Notes: generated by a model from the letters alone, not told the origin. A stretch of DNA of 61,468 bases from UMGS1668 sp035447605 (GCA_035447605.1 DAOTHJ010000012.1:1-61468); one strand, 5' to 3'; counted from the first letter of the stretch, positions 47,433-56,440 are shown. Made by a program: numbers and translations.

Positions 47433-48242
47433 TCATGGTTTGCGGTATACAGCCGGCATGATGTACTGATACCCGCAGTTTTTCGGCAAGGATTCGGTGT
47501 GTCCGATAAACAGATAACCTCCGGATGCCGTCAGGTCGTAAAATTTTCGGATCAGGTCGTCCCTTGTCTGCATATTAAAGTAAATCATTACATTGCGGCA
47601 AAAAATAACGTGAAACTTTTTTTTGAACTGATAAGCGTTGTTAACGAGATTAAAATATCGAAAAATCACCTGATCCCGGAGCATTTTCTGCACCATCCAA
47701 TGGTTTGTATCCACTTTGGAAAAATAGTTCATCCTCCATGATACCGGAAGGGTTGCGATCTGACCGGTCTCATAGATCCCGGCCCTTGCTGTGTTCAGAG
47801 CGTTTTCCGAAATATCTGTGGCAAGAATCTTCGTATCCCAATATTTTTTATCGTGAAAATATTCCTCCATGATAAAAGCAAGGGTATAGGCTTCTTCACC
47901 GGAGGAGCATCCCGCGCTCCAAATCCTCAGATCGTCGTCTCTCACGGTCCTTTCCAGAATCGGCAAAATCGTATTTTTAAAATAAACGAAGTGAGCTGAT
48001 TCGCGCATAAAATACGTGTAATTCGTTGTAATGCGGTCAACCAGCGTCTTCGCCGCAGCGCCTGTCGGATCGGAAAGAAGGTAAGAAAAATAATCGGAAA
48101 AATTATCGAAGTGATTTTTTTCCAGAACGGAACTAAGCCTTCCGCACAGAAGGCTTCTTTTCTCGTCCTTTAAATGAATCCCATAATTGCGTTCTATATG
48201 TTCCGCAAATTGTCGAAACTCTTTTTCGGTGATTTCAATCAT
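47433..48242 (-). CDS. cheR: Chemotaxis protein methyltransferase CheR
   Basis: CheR methylates receptor glutamates using S-adenosylmethionine. The 269-residue product has the N-terminal helical domain (residues 1-85, including YGIHLKDEKRSLLCGRLSSV), TTNYTYFMRESAHF, the SAM site RIWSAGCSSGEEAYTLAFIM, then ILATDISENAL and IFCRNVMIYFN. It is complete. AAGGGAT precedes the ATG. A perfect 14-bp hairpin ends only 18 bp upstream of the start codon, so expression may depend on readthrough from the HTH gene or a promoter inside the stem. The gene is clearly richer in A+T than its flanks. Confidence 0.95.
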   Translation of the reverse strand: MIEITEKEFRQFAEHIERNYGIHLKDEKRSLLCGRLSSVLEKNHFDNFSDYFSYLLSDPTGAAAKTLVDRITTNYTYFMRESAHFVYFKNTILPILERTVRDDDLRIWSAGCSSGEEAYTLAFIMEEYFHDKKYWDTKILATDISENALNTARAGIYETGQIATLPVSWRMNYFSKVDTNHWMVQKMLRDQVIFRYFNLVNNAYQFKKKFHVIFCRNVMIYFNMQTRDDLIRKFYDLTASGGYLFIGHTESLPKNCGYQYIMPAVYRKP

Positions 48243-48259
48243 GTAGATCCCTTATTTCC

Positions 48260-48292
48260 AAAATTACGGGGCCGGAAAGGCCCCGTAATTTT
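48260..48292. terminator. Perfect 14-bp hairpin between HTH gene and cheR
   Basis: AAAATTACGGGGCC (48260-48273), loop GGAAA, GGCCCCGTAATTTT (48279-48292). On the minus strand the stem ends in TTTTGG, a short T run. It would end the HTH transcript immediately before cheR. Confidence 0.8.
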
Positions 48293-48339
48293 TTTGTGAA
48301 AGTTTGCCTTGGATTTTTCACGCCTTGCCGTGGATAAGA

Positions 48340-48903
48340 TCAGTATTTACCCATTTCCGGTTCTCCGAGGTCAATATGGATTTCGTCTTTTTTTGCCGGA
48401 GCCTTGGCATTCCTGAATTCCTTGAGGAAAGCGGAGTCGAACACCAGCGGCTGCATCTCCAGCTCTTCATAGCGCTTCGGACGGAACCCCTGTGCGACCA
48501 GGATGCCGACCCCCACCGCCGCCCCCAGCAGGAACAGGACGTTGCCGAAACTTTCGTTGGGAATCGAGGTAAAGATCAGGGAGGAGATGATGATCGCGAC
48601 GCCGATGCCGATGTGGAGCGCCCCCTGCCGCTTAAAAAGGAGGAATCCCTCCACCATCTCCCGGCTGGCATAATAGCCCGTCTCTTCCTCCGCGGCCGCT
48701 TCCTCATGTTCTTCTTTTAAAAGGTAATCAAGGGATACGTTAAACAGGCTGCTGATCTGCATGAGCTTCTCCGTCTCCGGAAAGCCCTGCCCGTTTTCCC
48801 ATTTGCTGACGGCCTGACGGGAGACGCCGAGCTGATCGGCCAGATCCTCCTGCGACATGCCGTTTTTCTTTCGTATGTTTTTTAGTTTCTCATAGAATTC
48901 CAT
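48340..48903 (-). CDS. XRE-family HTH regulator with membrane segments
   Basis: The 187-residue product has an N-terminal helix-turn-helix of the XRE family (LKNIRKKNGMSQEDLADQLG, then VSRQAVSKWENGQG) at residues 6-60. A Glu-rich linker follows, then two membrane helices (GIGVAIIISSLIFTSI and VLFLLGAAVGVGILVA) and a charged C-terminal tail. Such membrane-linked XRE proteins are common in Clostridia and usually regulate neighbouring genes, but the target is unknown. The ATG at 48903 follows GAGGTGA; the upstream extension is unlikely. Confidence 0.85.
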   Translation of the reverse strand: MEFYEKLKNIRKKNGMSQEDLADQLGVSRQAVSKWENGQGFPETEKLMQISSLFNVSLDYLLKEEHEEAAAEEETGYYASREMVEGFLLFKRQGALHIGIGVAIIISSLIFTSIPNESFGNVLFLLGAAVGVGILVAQGFRPKRYEELEMQPLVFDSAFLKEFRNAKAPAKKDEIHIDLGEPEMGKY

Positions 48904-49126
48904 ACTCGTTTCACCTCGAAAACATCGTACCGGAAAACCGGGTGGAGGACCACCAGGTTTGTTTTGCTTTTGCGCAACTTTCGGTTGCAACTTCGCCATC
49001 AAGCCGCTTTGTCTTTATCATACAGAATTTTGCTGCAAAAAACAACTTCCTCCTGCGGTCGGTTTTGGTCCGCGCGGCCGGCCCGGATGAAAGGCGCGTG
49101 CATCTTCCGGAGTTTTTCCCTTTACA
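48904..49126. other. Intergenic region between HTH and subtilase genes
   Basis: No gene is recognised. A large hairpin follows at 49127. Confidence 0.4.
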
Positions 49127-49166
49127 ATACGATACCCCCGGTTCGGATGAACCGGGGGTATCGTAT
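49127..49166. repeat. Perfect 18-bp inverted repeat with tetraloop
   Basis: ATACGATACCCCCGGTTC (49127-49144), loop GGAT, then its exact complement (49149-49166). There is no T run on either side, so it is not a standard terminator. It lies about 170 bp downstream of the subtilase stop. Confidence 0.85.
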
Positions 49167-49334
49167 GCATGCTTGAGGAAATGAGAAGTACTGGCTCCTT
49201 GCCCTTTGAATATGAAAAGACGTTTCGGTTCGTTTTTTTCTTTCCGCAGCCCCATTGTTCCGGGCGGCTCGGGGAAGCCACCCGGGAGGCACCTCTTTCA
49301 CGGCAGAAATCCGGTGCCGGACGTCCCTTTCATC

Positions 49335-51554
49335 TTATCTGACGACGACGGTTCTTGTCTTTGTCACGGTGGCGCCGTGGCTGTCGGTCACGGTGTATGT
49401 CACGGTGTATCTGCCGGCGACCAGGGTGTCGACGGTGCTCACCGTGACGATGGAGGCGGTCAGGTTTCCATCCTCGGCATCCGTGGCGGTCGCCCCGGCA
49501 TCTATATAAATAGATCCCGTTTTGACCGTAACGGTCGTTCTGCCTTTTAATCTGATGACCGGTTTCGTATTCGCCTTGACGATTACGGTCCGGGTGGTTT
49601 TGGATGTGCCGCCGTTGGAATCCGTGACGGTGTATGTCACCCGATAGGTTCCGATCTTCTCCGTATTGACGGTGCTCGTCACGACGATGGAAGAAGTCAG
49701 ATCGCCGTCCTCGGCATCCGTGGCGGTCGCCCCGGCATCGACATAGGGCGTACCGACGACGATTCTGACCGACGAAGATCCGTTCCGCTTGATGACCGGT
49801 TTCGTATTGGCCTTGACGGTGACGGTGCGCGTAACCTTGGCTGTTCCGCCGTTGGAATCCGTAACGCTGTATGTGATTCTGTATGTCCCGGTTCTGGTCG
49901 TCCTCACGGTGCCCGTCGTGACGATGGAGGCGGTCAGGTCGCCGTCCTCGGCATCCGTGGCGGTCGCCCCGGCATCGACATAGGTCGAGCCGACCACAAT
50001 CTTGACCGACGACGAGCCGTTGAGCGTGATCACCGGTTTGGTGTTTGCCGCGACAAGAACGGTCCTTGATTCTTCCGCCCTGTTTCCCGCGGCATCCGAT
50101 ACCGAGTAGGTGATGGTATAGGTTCCGGTTTTGGTGGTATTGACGGTGCCCGTTGTGACGATGGAGGCGGTCAGATCGCCATCTGTCTCGTCATACGCCG
50201 TGGCACCCGCATCGGTATAAGAGCTGCCCACGATTACCTTTACGCTGTCGCTGCCGTTGAGCGTGATGACCGGAGGCGTCGTATCGGCCTCTTCGCCCTC
50301 ATCCTCATCCCCCTCAGGGTCTTCGCTTCCGCCGTCCAGTTCCTCCAGCGCGGCGTCATAGTCGACGCAGCCGTATCCGTAGTATTGATCCCATCCGGAT
50401 TCGCCGAGATCCATGGCCGTCGTCTCCATAAGGCTCTCGACCTCATCCGGCGAGAGAGAGGAATCGACGCTCAGCAGCAGAGCGGCCAGCGCCGAGACAT
50501 AAGGCGTGGAGAAAGAGGTCCCGGAACCCCGGCCGTAGGTTGAGGCTCCGTTATAATAATACGTGCTGAAGACATCCGTGCCGACGGCCACAAGATCCAG
50601 CTCGCTGCCGTAGCAGGAATAGGAGGCCCGACTGCCGCTTGAATCCACCGCGCCGACGGCGATGGCATTTTGGCAGGCTGCCGGGTAGTTGACTTCATCG
50701 GCCGAGTTGCCGGAGGCCGCGATGACCACGACACCCGCTTCATATGCGTCGCTTACGGCTTTCTGAAGCGCCGCGGATTCATTGGCCGTACCAAGGCTCA
50801 TGCTGATGATATCCGCGCCCGCCTGCACCGCATACTGGATTCCCAAAATGGTCGTGCTGATATAGCCCGCGCCGGAAGAATCCAGAACCTTGATCGGAAG
50901 AATCGAGCAGTCGGTGGCGCCGGCGATGCCCTGTGCATTATCGATGCAGGCCGCGATGATGCCCGCGCACATGGTGCCGTGTCCGTTATCGTCCGAAGGG
51001 TCGCTGTCGTTATTGACGAAATCGTAGCCGGAAGAAAGAATCTGTCCTGCCAGATCGGGGTGACCAAAATCGGCGCCCGTATCGAGCACCGCGATGACGA
51101 TATCGGAACTGCCCGTGGAATATGCCCATGCCTCCGTGATGTCCATCAGATCAAAAACGGTGGCCTGATAGGTTTCAAAATAGGAATCATTGGGCGACGA
51201 GCATATGGCGACTTCATAGTCCGGCTCGGCATATTCGACATGGCTGTCACTCATGAACTGTTCGGCCAGTTCCTCCGTGGAGACGTTCTCCTCAGGAATA
51301 ATGACATAGGAGTCGGCATCGATTTTTTCCGCCTCTGCCGTCTCAAACTGGTCGTTGACCCTGTGCTCCGTCGTCGTCGACGTATCGTCCTTATATTTTA
51401 CGATAATCCGCTCGTCGCTCTCCCCTTCGGCGGAATCCGTGTTGATACCGACATCATAGATTTTGTTGACCCGCTGCGATGCCAGCGCCATGGTTCCTTG
51501 GGAAAGAAGCAGCACGGCCGCACAAAAAAGCGCGATCAGTTTTTTTAACGGCAT
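49335..51554 (-). CDS. Secreted subtilisin-like serine protease with four DUF5011 Ig-like domains
   Basis: The 739-residue product has a signal peptide (residues 1-26), an inhibitor I9-like propeptide (about 40-115), and an S8 catalytic domain with Asp158 (IAVLDTGADFGHPDL), His192 (DDNGHGTMCAG), the oxyanion Asn283 (IAASGNSADE) and Ser347 (GSGTSFSTPYVSALAAL). An acidic linker (about 415-430) leads to four tandem ~76-residue DUF5011-type Ig-like repeats, each opening VITLNGSDSVKV or similar and including DAGATATDAEDGDLTASI. The repeats run to the end with no LPxTG motif or anchor. It is likely exported; substrate unknown. AAAGGAG precedes the ATG. Confidence 0.93.
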   Translation of the reverse strand: MPLKKLIALFCAAVLLLSQGTMALASQRVNKIYDVGINTDSAEGESDERIIVKYKDDTSTTTEHRVNDQFETAEAEKIDADSYVIIPEENVSTEELAEQFMSDSHVEYAEPDYEVAICSSPNDSYFETYQATVFDLMDITEAWAYSTGSSDIVIAVLDTGADFGHPDLAGQILSSGYDFVNNDSDPSDDNGHGTMCAGIIAACIDNAQGIAGATDCSILPIKVLDSSGAGYISTTILGIQYAVQAGADIISMSLGTANESAALQKAVSDAYEAGVVVIAASGNSADEVNYPAACQNAIAVGAVDSSGSRASYSCYGSELDLVAVGTDVFSTYYYNGASTYGRGSGTSFSTPYVSALAALLLSVDSSLSPDEVESLMETTAMDLGESGWDQYYGYGCVDYDAALEELDGGSEDPEGDEDEGEEADTTPPVITLNGSDSVKVIVGSSYTDAGATAYDETDGDLTASIVTTGTVNTTKTGTYTITYSVSDAAGNRAEESRTVLVAANTKPVITLNGSSSVKIVVGSTYVDAGATATDAEDGDLTASIVTTGTVRTTRTGTYRITYSVTDSNGGTAKVTRTVTVKANTKPVIKRNGSSSVRIVVGTPYVDAGATATDAEDGDLTSSIVVTSTVNTEKIGTYRVTYTVTDSNGGTSKTTRTVIVKANTKPVIRLKGRTTVTVKTGSIYIDAGATATDAEDGNLTASIVTVSTVDTLVAGRYTVTYTVTDSHGATVTKTRTVVVR

Positions 51555-52126
51555 AAAAAAACTCCTTTCAGCCTATGACAGCTAAAAAGAGCCCGGTCGA
51601 TCGTATGCGATCCATCCCTTGCAACTGGCTGGCATGGCGGAAATCCGCCGAAGCCCCTTTAGCTTTGCGTCATCATCTTTTAATGATTTTGCCCCGATAT
51701 GAAATTTTCGTTCTGCTCCGGCTCGGCCCGGAAAGCGGCACCCCGCCCTTCGAAGCACTCGGAGTAAAATCGATTTTCTTATTTACACATAATATATCCG
51801 AGATTTGTCATCATCTTATCATATTAAAATGAAAAATAAAAGGGGATTTTTGAAATTTTATAAAATTATATGAACTTTTTTTGATAAAAATGCGGCAGCC
51901 TCCGTGAATCCATATTCATTCGTATAAGCACAGGCCGAGCCGGAACCGCGGAGCCGATTTGCCTCAAAATCGTGTCGTCGCGGCGCTTCCGTCTTCTCTG
52001 GAGAGCGGCCGGAACGAGCCCTTGTATCAGGCGGGATTGCCTCCGACATTGCCGCCGGGCCGCGTCCGGATGGCGCAGGCTTGCTTTTTTCCGTTCCTTA
52101 TGGTATGGTATAGAAAACCGAATACG
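51555..52126. other. Intergenic region upstream of the subtilase gene
   Basis: Contains a marked AT-rich block (about 51780-51890), probably promoter sequence for the minus-strand subtilase gene, but no clear -35/-10 pair was fixed. No gene is recognised. Confidence 0.4.
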
Positions 52127-52300
52127 AAAAAAGAACCGTCTATCAGAAGGGCTTTTGGTATTGCGCCGCGCGGCGTTGTATGAAAAGCCCTTCTTTTTTT
52201 GCAAAAGGGGAAAAAGGATCCCCTGGCATTCGTATCCGGAAAAACCATATAAAAAAGAACCGTCTGTGCGAGATGCAAGGAAGGGCTTTTTTAATATTTT
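52127..52300. repeat. Direct repeat AAAAAAGAACCGTCT...GAAGGGCTTTT, two copies
   Basis: AAAAAAGAACCGTCT occurs at 52127-52141 and 52251-52265 (offset 124). Each copy is followed by GAAGGGCTTTT. In copy 1 this arm can pair with AAAAGCCCTTC near 52183-52194, followed by TTTTTT, forming a terminator-like hairpin. Confidence 0.65.
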
Positions 52301-52317
52301 TACTGCGAGGTAAGCGT

Positions 52318-52830
52318 ATGAAAAAAGTCGATTCTATTTCTTTGCGTACGGAAATTTACCCGCACGATATGGAGCGGCTGATCGAATGGATGGAGAATCC
52401 CGATGTCACATGTTATCTGAACGAGGACGACCATGTGGCCGACGAACTTCGGCAGATGCTGCTGACCGTGCCCGCGCCGATGCTGGCGTTTCATCTCAAT
52501 CGTCTGGGACGATTCTCTCTGGTCTGCGATACCGAGGACAGCGCCATCGGTTTTATCAAACTGAAAGAGCTGCCGGAACAGGATACCTATGAAATCGTCA
52601 TCGTGATCGGCGAGGAGGACCTGTGGGGCAGGGGATACGGCGCCGGAGCCGTACATATGGCTTTAAACCGGGCCTTTCTGGAGTGGCACGCCCGCAAGGT
52701 GGTCGCCAGAATCCATGTGAACAATCACCGCTCCATCCGGATGATGTGCTCCTGCGGCTTCACCTGTGAGCACGACGACGCTCCGCTTTCCCGTTATGGG
52801 CTGACGCTGGAAACCTATCTGCATGGATAA
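52318..52830 (+). CDS. GNAT-family N-acetyltransferase (RimJ/RimL-like)
   Basis: The 170-residue product starts MKKVDSISLRTEIYPHDMER and has the acetyl-CoA loop GEEDLWGRGYGAGAVHMALN and the late ARKVVARIHVNNHRSIRMMC typical of RimJ/RimL-type N-acetyltransferases. The acceptor is not known. The ATG at 52318 follows GAGGTAAG; the open frame before it runs through the repeat and is unlikely to be translated. It stands alone. Confidence 0.83.
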   Translation: MKKVDSISLRTEIYPHDMERLIEWMENPDVTCYLNEDDHVADELRQMLLTVPAPMLAFHLNRLGRFSLVCDTEDSAIGFIKLKELPEQDTYEIVIVIGEEDLWGRGYGAGAVHMALNRAFLEWHARKVVARIHVNNHRSIRMMCSCGFTCEHDDAPLSRYGLTLETYLHG

Positions 52831-52970
52831 CCGGAGATCCGCCGGCCTCACCGGCAAGGCGGTGAGCATCTGTCACAAAAAAGATGAACCTCCTTTTCAT
52901 AGTGGGGAAACCGCCGGGCCGGCACCTGAAACATGCCGCCCGGCGGTCTTCCCTTTGAATAAAAAGAAAA

Positions 52971-52999
52971 AACCTTGAAATCGTAATGATTTCAAGGTT
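52971..52999. terminator. Terminator between GNAT and tRNA-Ala genes
   Basis: AACCTTGAAATC (52971-52982) pairs with GATTTCAAGGTT (52988-52999); T-rich on both strands. Confidence 0.9.
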
Positions 53000-53005
53000 T
53001 TTCTC

Positions 53006-53081
<76 letters not shown>

Positions 53082-53117
53082 GGAAATTCGCCGGCGTTTT
53101 TTTCGTCAGCGGTGATT

Positions 53118-53146
53118 ATAATATCATAAAAGAGTGTATCTGTCAA
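53118..53146 (-). promoter_or_regulatory. Promoter of tRNA-Ala
   Basis: On the minus strand TTGACA (53146-53141), a 17-bp spacer and TATTAT (53123-53118). Confidence 0.85.
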
Positions 53147-53178
53147 CCATCATTTTTGTCGTAAAATGAATTCCCCCG

Positions 53179-54132
53179 TCAGCTTACGAGCTTTGCCATA
53201 ATAATGAACCGCTGGTTGGCGCCCATGCCGGAAAAGTAGCGTGTGCAGGTGGAGAGGGTAAGCAGTTTATCCGAGCTGCCGACGCCGACGCCGTAATCGT
53301 ACATGCTGAGGTTCTGCGCCTTCGACGCGACGGAGGCCACGTCGATGCCGTTGCAGTTGATATAGAAATTCAGGTTGGTGGTGAAGGCGACGGCGAAGAC
53401 CCGGAACGTATAGGTGCCGCTGTTTGTTGTGAGATAGATATACTGATTCGACGTCGCGAAGTCCGAATAAGTGAAGGCCATCAGCGACTCAAACTGCCGG
53501 CCGTAACTGGAGAACGGGACAAAGCAGTTTCCCCAGTTGTGGCCGTAGATCACCGTATTCTGGGAGAGGCTGCCGCTGCTCAGATGCGCGGTTGCCGCAG
53601 CCCAACCCATCTCCGTGTAATACCATTTGGAGCCGGCGTAATAGTTGGTGGAGTCGGTATTCTGGTAGATCGGGTAGTTCTGAATGCTGGTTCCGGAGAC
53701 GCTCAGTCTCGCGACCAGCGAGGAGGAAAATCCGCTCGTGGTATCGACCGGCGCGGATGCTGTTCCTGCCCCGGTAATCGCGGTGCGCACGGCCGCAGCA
53801 GCAGTGGTTTCCGCCGACGCCTCGACGGCAGGCTCCTCGACGATCAGCGTCGCGGCAAGGTTGCTGTATCGGGTCAGAAGCAGGTTGCGGTAGCGCGTGC
53901 CCCGGAGATATTTATAGGCATAAACCGGCCCATCCTTCTCCGAAGCCTGTTCGGAAGCGGCCTCCTCTTCCTGGGAAACCTCCTCCTGAGAGGTCTCCGC
54001 GGCGGCGCCGGATTCCCCGTTTTCCGCGGAAGAAGCGGATGTCTCCGCGGCGCCGGAAAGAAGGCCCGCCATCAGGAGAGCCGCCAACAGGGCAGAGCTT
54101 TTCAGAAAAAATTGTTTTCCGCGGCCGGGCAT
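53179..54132 (-). CDS. Sortase (class B-like transpeptidase)
   Basis: Sortases join surface proteins to the cell wall or to pilins. The 317-residue product has a signal peptide/anchor (residues 8-30), a Ser/Glu/Ala-rich stalk (30-135), then the sortase barrel with His198 in VIYGHNWGNCFVPF, Cys296 in KLLTLSTCTRYFSG and Arg308 in ANQRFIIMAKLV. The LSTC with an aromatic residue after it and the overall layout point to class B. No clear LPxTG-type substrate is encoded in this window. GGAGGAG precedes the ATG. Confidence 0.92.
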   Translation of the reverse strand: MPGRGKQFFLKSSALLAALLMAGLLSGAAETSASSAENGESGAAAETSQEEVSQEEEAASEQASEKDGPVYAYKYLRGTRYRNLLLTRYSNLAATLIVEEPAVEASAETTAAAAVRTAITGAGTASAPVDTTSGFSSSLVARLSVSGTSIQNYPIYQNTDSTNYYAGSKWYYTEMGWAAATAHLSSGSLSQNTVIYGHNWGNCFVPFSSYGRQFESLMAFTYSDFATSNQYIYLTTNSGTYTFRVFAVAFTTNLNFYINCNGIDVASVASKAQNLSMYDYGVGVGSSDKLLTLSTCTRYFSGMGANQRFIIMAKLVS

Positions 54133-54166
54133 CCAATCTCCTCCTTCTGGAAATATCTATTGTGTT

Positions 54167-54195
54167 ATTATAGCAAAAGCGGTTTCGGTTGGCAA
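54167..54195 (-). promoter_or_regulatory. Promoter of the sortase gene
   Basis: On the minus strand TTGCCA (54195-54190), a 17-bp spacer and TATAAT (54172-54167). Confidence 0.85.
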
Positions 54196-54303
54196 GACGG
54201 TATCCGCTTTTTTCCATTCGTTCGCAATCCGTTTTTTCCTCTGTTCATTTGTTTCCTGTTGTAGTATAATTGCGAAGTATACCCGTTTATGCAGGAGGCA
54301 TCC

Positions 54304-55137
54304 ATGATTCAGACAGAAAAAAAAGCGGCTTGGGTGATGCTGCTCTGCGCCGTCTTTTGGAGTATCGGCGGCATCTTTATTAAACTCATCCCCTGGAACG
54401 CCTTAGTGATCGCCGGCGTTCGCAGCCTGATCGCCGCGGGCATCTTGCTGATTTATATGCACAGAACCGGTGTTCGCTTCGTTCTGAACCGGTACAGCCT
54501 CGCTTCCGGCGCCGCGCTCGGCGGCACGATGCTCCTGTTCGTCTCCGCCAACAAGCTGACCACCTCCGCCAACGCGATCGTGCTGCAATATACCGCACCG
54601 ATCTTCGTGCTCGTCATCTCCGCTCTCTTTTTCAGAGAAAAACTCAAGCGCCGCGATATTGTCGTCTGCGCGCTGGTCTTTGCCGGCATCACGCTCTTTT
54701 TCTTCGACAGCCTCACGCCGGGCGGCATTCTCGGCAACGTGCTCGCCATCCTCTCCGGCGTCTCTTTTGCCAGCACGATGGTGATCTCCGGCCGCTCCGA
54801 CAACGACTCCTGTATGTCCGGCATCCTCGTCGCTCATTTCCTGACGTCGCTTGTCGGCCTTCCTTTTCTTTTCGTCTTTGATACGCCCGTCACCGGAACG
54901 ACTCTGGTCTGTATGTTGGTGCTCGGCGTCTTTCAGCTCGGCATCCCTTACATTCTTTATGGATACGCCATCCGCCGCTGCCCGCCGTTTCTCTGCTCCA
55001 TCATCTCCCTTGCGGAGCCGATGCTGAACCCGGTCTGGGTCTTTCTCTTTGACGGCGAGACGCCCGGTATCTTTGCGCTCTTCGGCGCCGTGATCGTCAT
55101 TTCGGCGGTCGCATGGCGCTGCTTAAAAGAGGAATAA
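54304..55137 (+). CDS. EamA/DMT-family transporter
   Basis: The product (277 residues) has ten membrane helices in two EamA repeats (AVFWSIGGIFIKLIPWNALV and FASTMVISGRSDN with later helices). These transporters usually export amino acids or metabolites; the substrate is unknown. The ATG at 54304 is chosen because AGGAGG lies just upstream, inside a longer frame that starts at 54289. A TATAAT box at 54265-54270 may be the -10. Confidence 0.9.
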   Translation: MIQTEKKAAWVMLLCAVFWSIGGIFIKLIPWNALVIAGVRSLIAAGILLIYMHRTGVRFVLNRYSLASGAALGGTMLLFVSANKLTTSANAIVLQYTAPIFVLVISALFFREKLKRRDIVVCALVFAGITLFFFDSLTPGGILGNVLAILSGVSFASTMVISGRSDNDSCMSGILVAHFLTSLVGLPFLFVFDTPVTGTTLVCMLVLGVFQLGIPYILYGYAIRRCPPFLCSIISLAEPMLNPVWVFLFDGETPGIFALFGAVIVISAVAWRCLKEE

Positions 55138-55345
55138 AAAACTCCGAATGACGCACCGCAAAAGAATCCGGACCGGGAATCCTGCGTCGGGCCGAAAAGC
55201 GGCGTGGGAAGCACCCCATAATCGGCAATCGGCCTTAAGCACCGGCGCCGGGCTAAAATTCGGCATTGCAAAAGCCGAATTCGCCGCGTCCGCCTCTAAA
55301 GGAACCTCCTCGGCTCACGGCGCATATATTTGTAAAAAGAAAATG
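55138..55345. other. Intergenic region with one hairpin
   Basis: AATTCGGC (55256-55263) pairs with GCCGAATT (55273-55280). No T run and no gene are seen. Confidence 0.4.
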
Positions 55346-55378
55346 GCCCGGACGGAAAACCGTCCGGGCTGTCTTTTT
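55346..55378. terminator. Terminator between convergent DMT and histidine kinase genes
   Basis: GCCCGGACGG (55346-55355), loop AAAA, CCGTCCGGGC (55360-55369), then a T-rich run on the plus strand and an A-rich flank that gives T on the minus strand. Confidence 0.92.
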
Positions 55379-55411
55379 CTGATAATCATCAAAAGGGAGA
55401 AAGGCGCCGCT

Positions 55412-56233
55412 TTACCTTCCCAAACTTTTTTCCGGCGGCACGAGATCGGACATCACCACAAATACCGGCGAAAACAGATCCGCCATCAGCTCTTCGGAAG
55501 AGGCGCAGGAGGTGACGGCACCGGATTCCTCCTTATCCAGCGGCAGGCTCAGCACGGCCTCCGTCCCCTCGCCCGGCTTCGAATTCAGGACGAGGCTTCC
55601 TCCGGCGCTTTTGGCGAAGTGCCTGCCCAGCGTAAGCCCAAGGCCCATGGAATCGGAATGCATCATATCCGGGTGCCACGAGAAAAACGGTTCAAAGACC
55701 CTTGCCAGTGCCTCCGGCGGCATACCGGGCCCATTATCCCGGACGGAAATTTTCGCATACTTTCTGGTTGCAGAAAGGCAAATATCGATGCTCGCGCCAT
55801 CTCCGGAGTATTTGAACGCATTGAGCACGAGGGCGAGCACGGTACTTTGAAATTTTTTGGGGTCGACATCCACATATAAAAAGCATTTCGGGATCTTCGC
55901 GCTGAAGTTTTTCTGGAGGCGGACGGCGAAAAACTCTATCGCCTCGCACAGTTCCTGCATCTCGTGGCAGACTTCAATTTTTTTAGGGAAATCCTGATCC
56001 GTACCGGAGACGATCCGGCAATACTCCGCAAAATCCATGTTGGCACGAAGGATATGATATGCATTCTCGGAAATGATTGAGGCCGCGGAGTCGGTGTCTG
56101 CGGCGGTCAGGTTGTGGAGGCTTCCGAATTGACAGGCCAGAGCCTTCCGTACCTGAAAAGAAAGAGCATCCGCCATCTGGGAAAGCTTTTCCGCACCGAC
56201 CATTTTTCCACTTCTCAATCTCTTTTTCCGCAT
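55412..56233 (-). CDS. Orphan sensor histidine kinase-like protein
   Basis: The 273-residue product has an HATPase domain with an N box (LALVLNAFKYSGDG), G1 (VRDNGPGMPPEA), F box (FEPFFSWHP) and G2 (SMGLGLTLGRHF). The preceding helical part (residues 15-120) lacks a clear H-box histidine, and there are no membrane segments, so it is a cytosolic kinase that may be degenerate or may receive its signal from a partner. No response regulator is adjacent. GAAGGAT precedes the ATG. It is AT-richer than the neighbours. Confidence 0.85.
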   Translation of the reverse strand: MRKKRLRSGKMVGAEKLSQMADALSFQVRKALACQFGSLHNLTAADTDSAASIISENAYHILRANMDFAEYCRIVSGTDQDFPKKIEVCHEMQELCEAIEFFAVRLQKNFSAKIPKCFLYVDVDPKKFQSTVLALVLNAFKYSGDGASIDICLSATRKYAKISVRDNGPGMPPEALARVFEPFFSWHPDMMHSDSMGLGLTLGRHFAKSAGGSLVLNSKPGEGTEAVLSLPLDKEESGAVTSCASSEELMADLFSPVFVVMSDLVPPEKSLGR

Positions 56234-56265
56234 TTTTATCCTTCTTTAACTATGTAGTATGTTAA

Positions 56266-56293
56266 ATTATAGAATGTTTCCCAATAAATGCAA
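56266..56293 (-). promoter_or_regulatory. Promoter of the histidine kinase gene
   Basis: On the minus strand TTGCAT (56293-56288), a 16-bp spacer and TATAAT (56271-56266). Confidence 0.7.
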
Positions 56294-56411
56294 GGTTTGC
56301 AAAATGAATTTTTCCTTAATTTTACTTTATAGAAGTGCTTTCAAATTTTACCAAAATTATGACGGCGCGGCTTTTATTTTTCAACACAAGATGGAAAATA
56401 GGAATCTTTTC

Positions 56412-56440
56412 TTGCATGGGCGGCCATTATAAGATAGAAT
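56412..56440 (+). promoter_or_regulatory. Promoter of gapA
   Basis: TTGCAT (56412-56417), a 17-bp spacer and TAGAAT (56435-56440). Confidence 0.7.
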
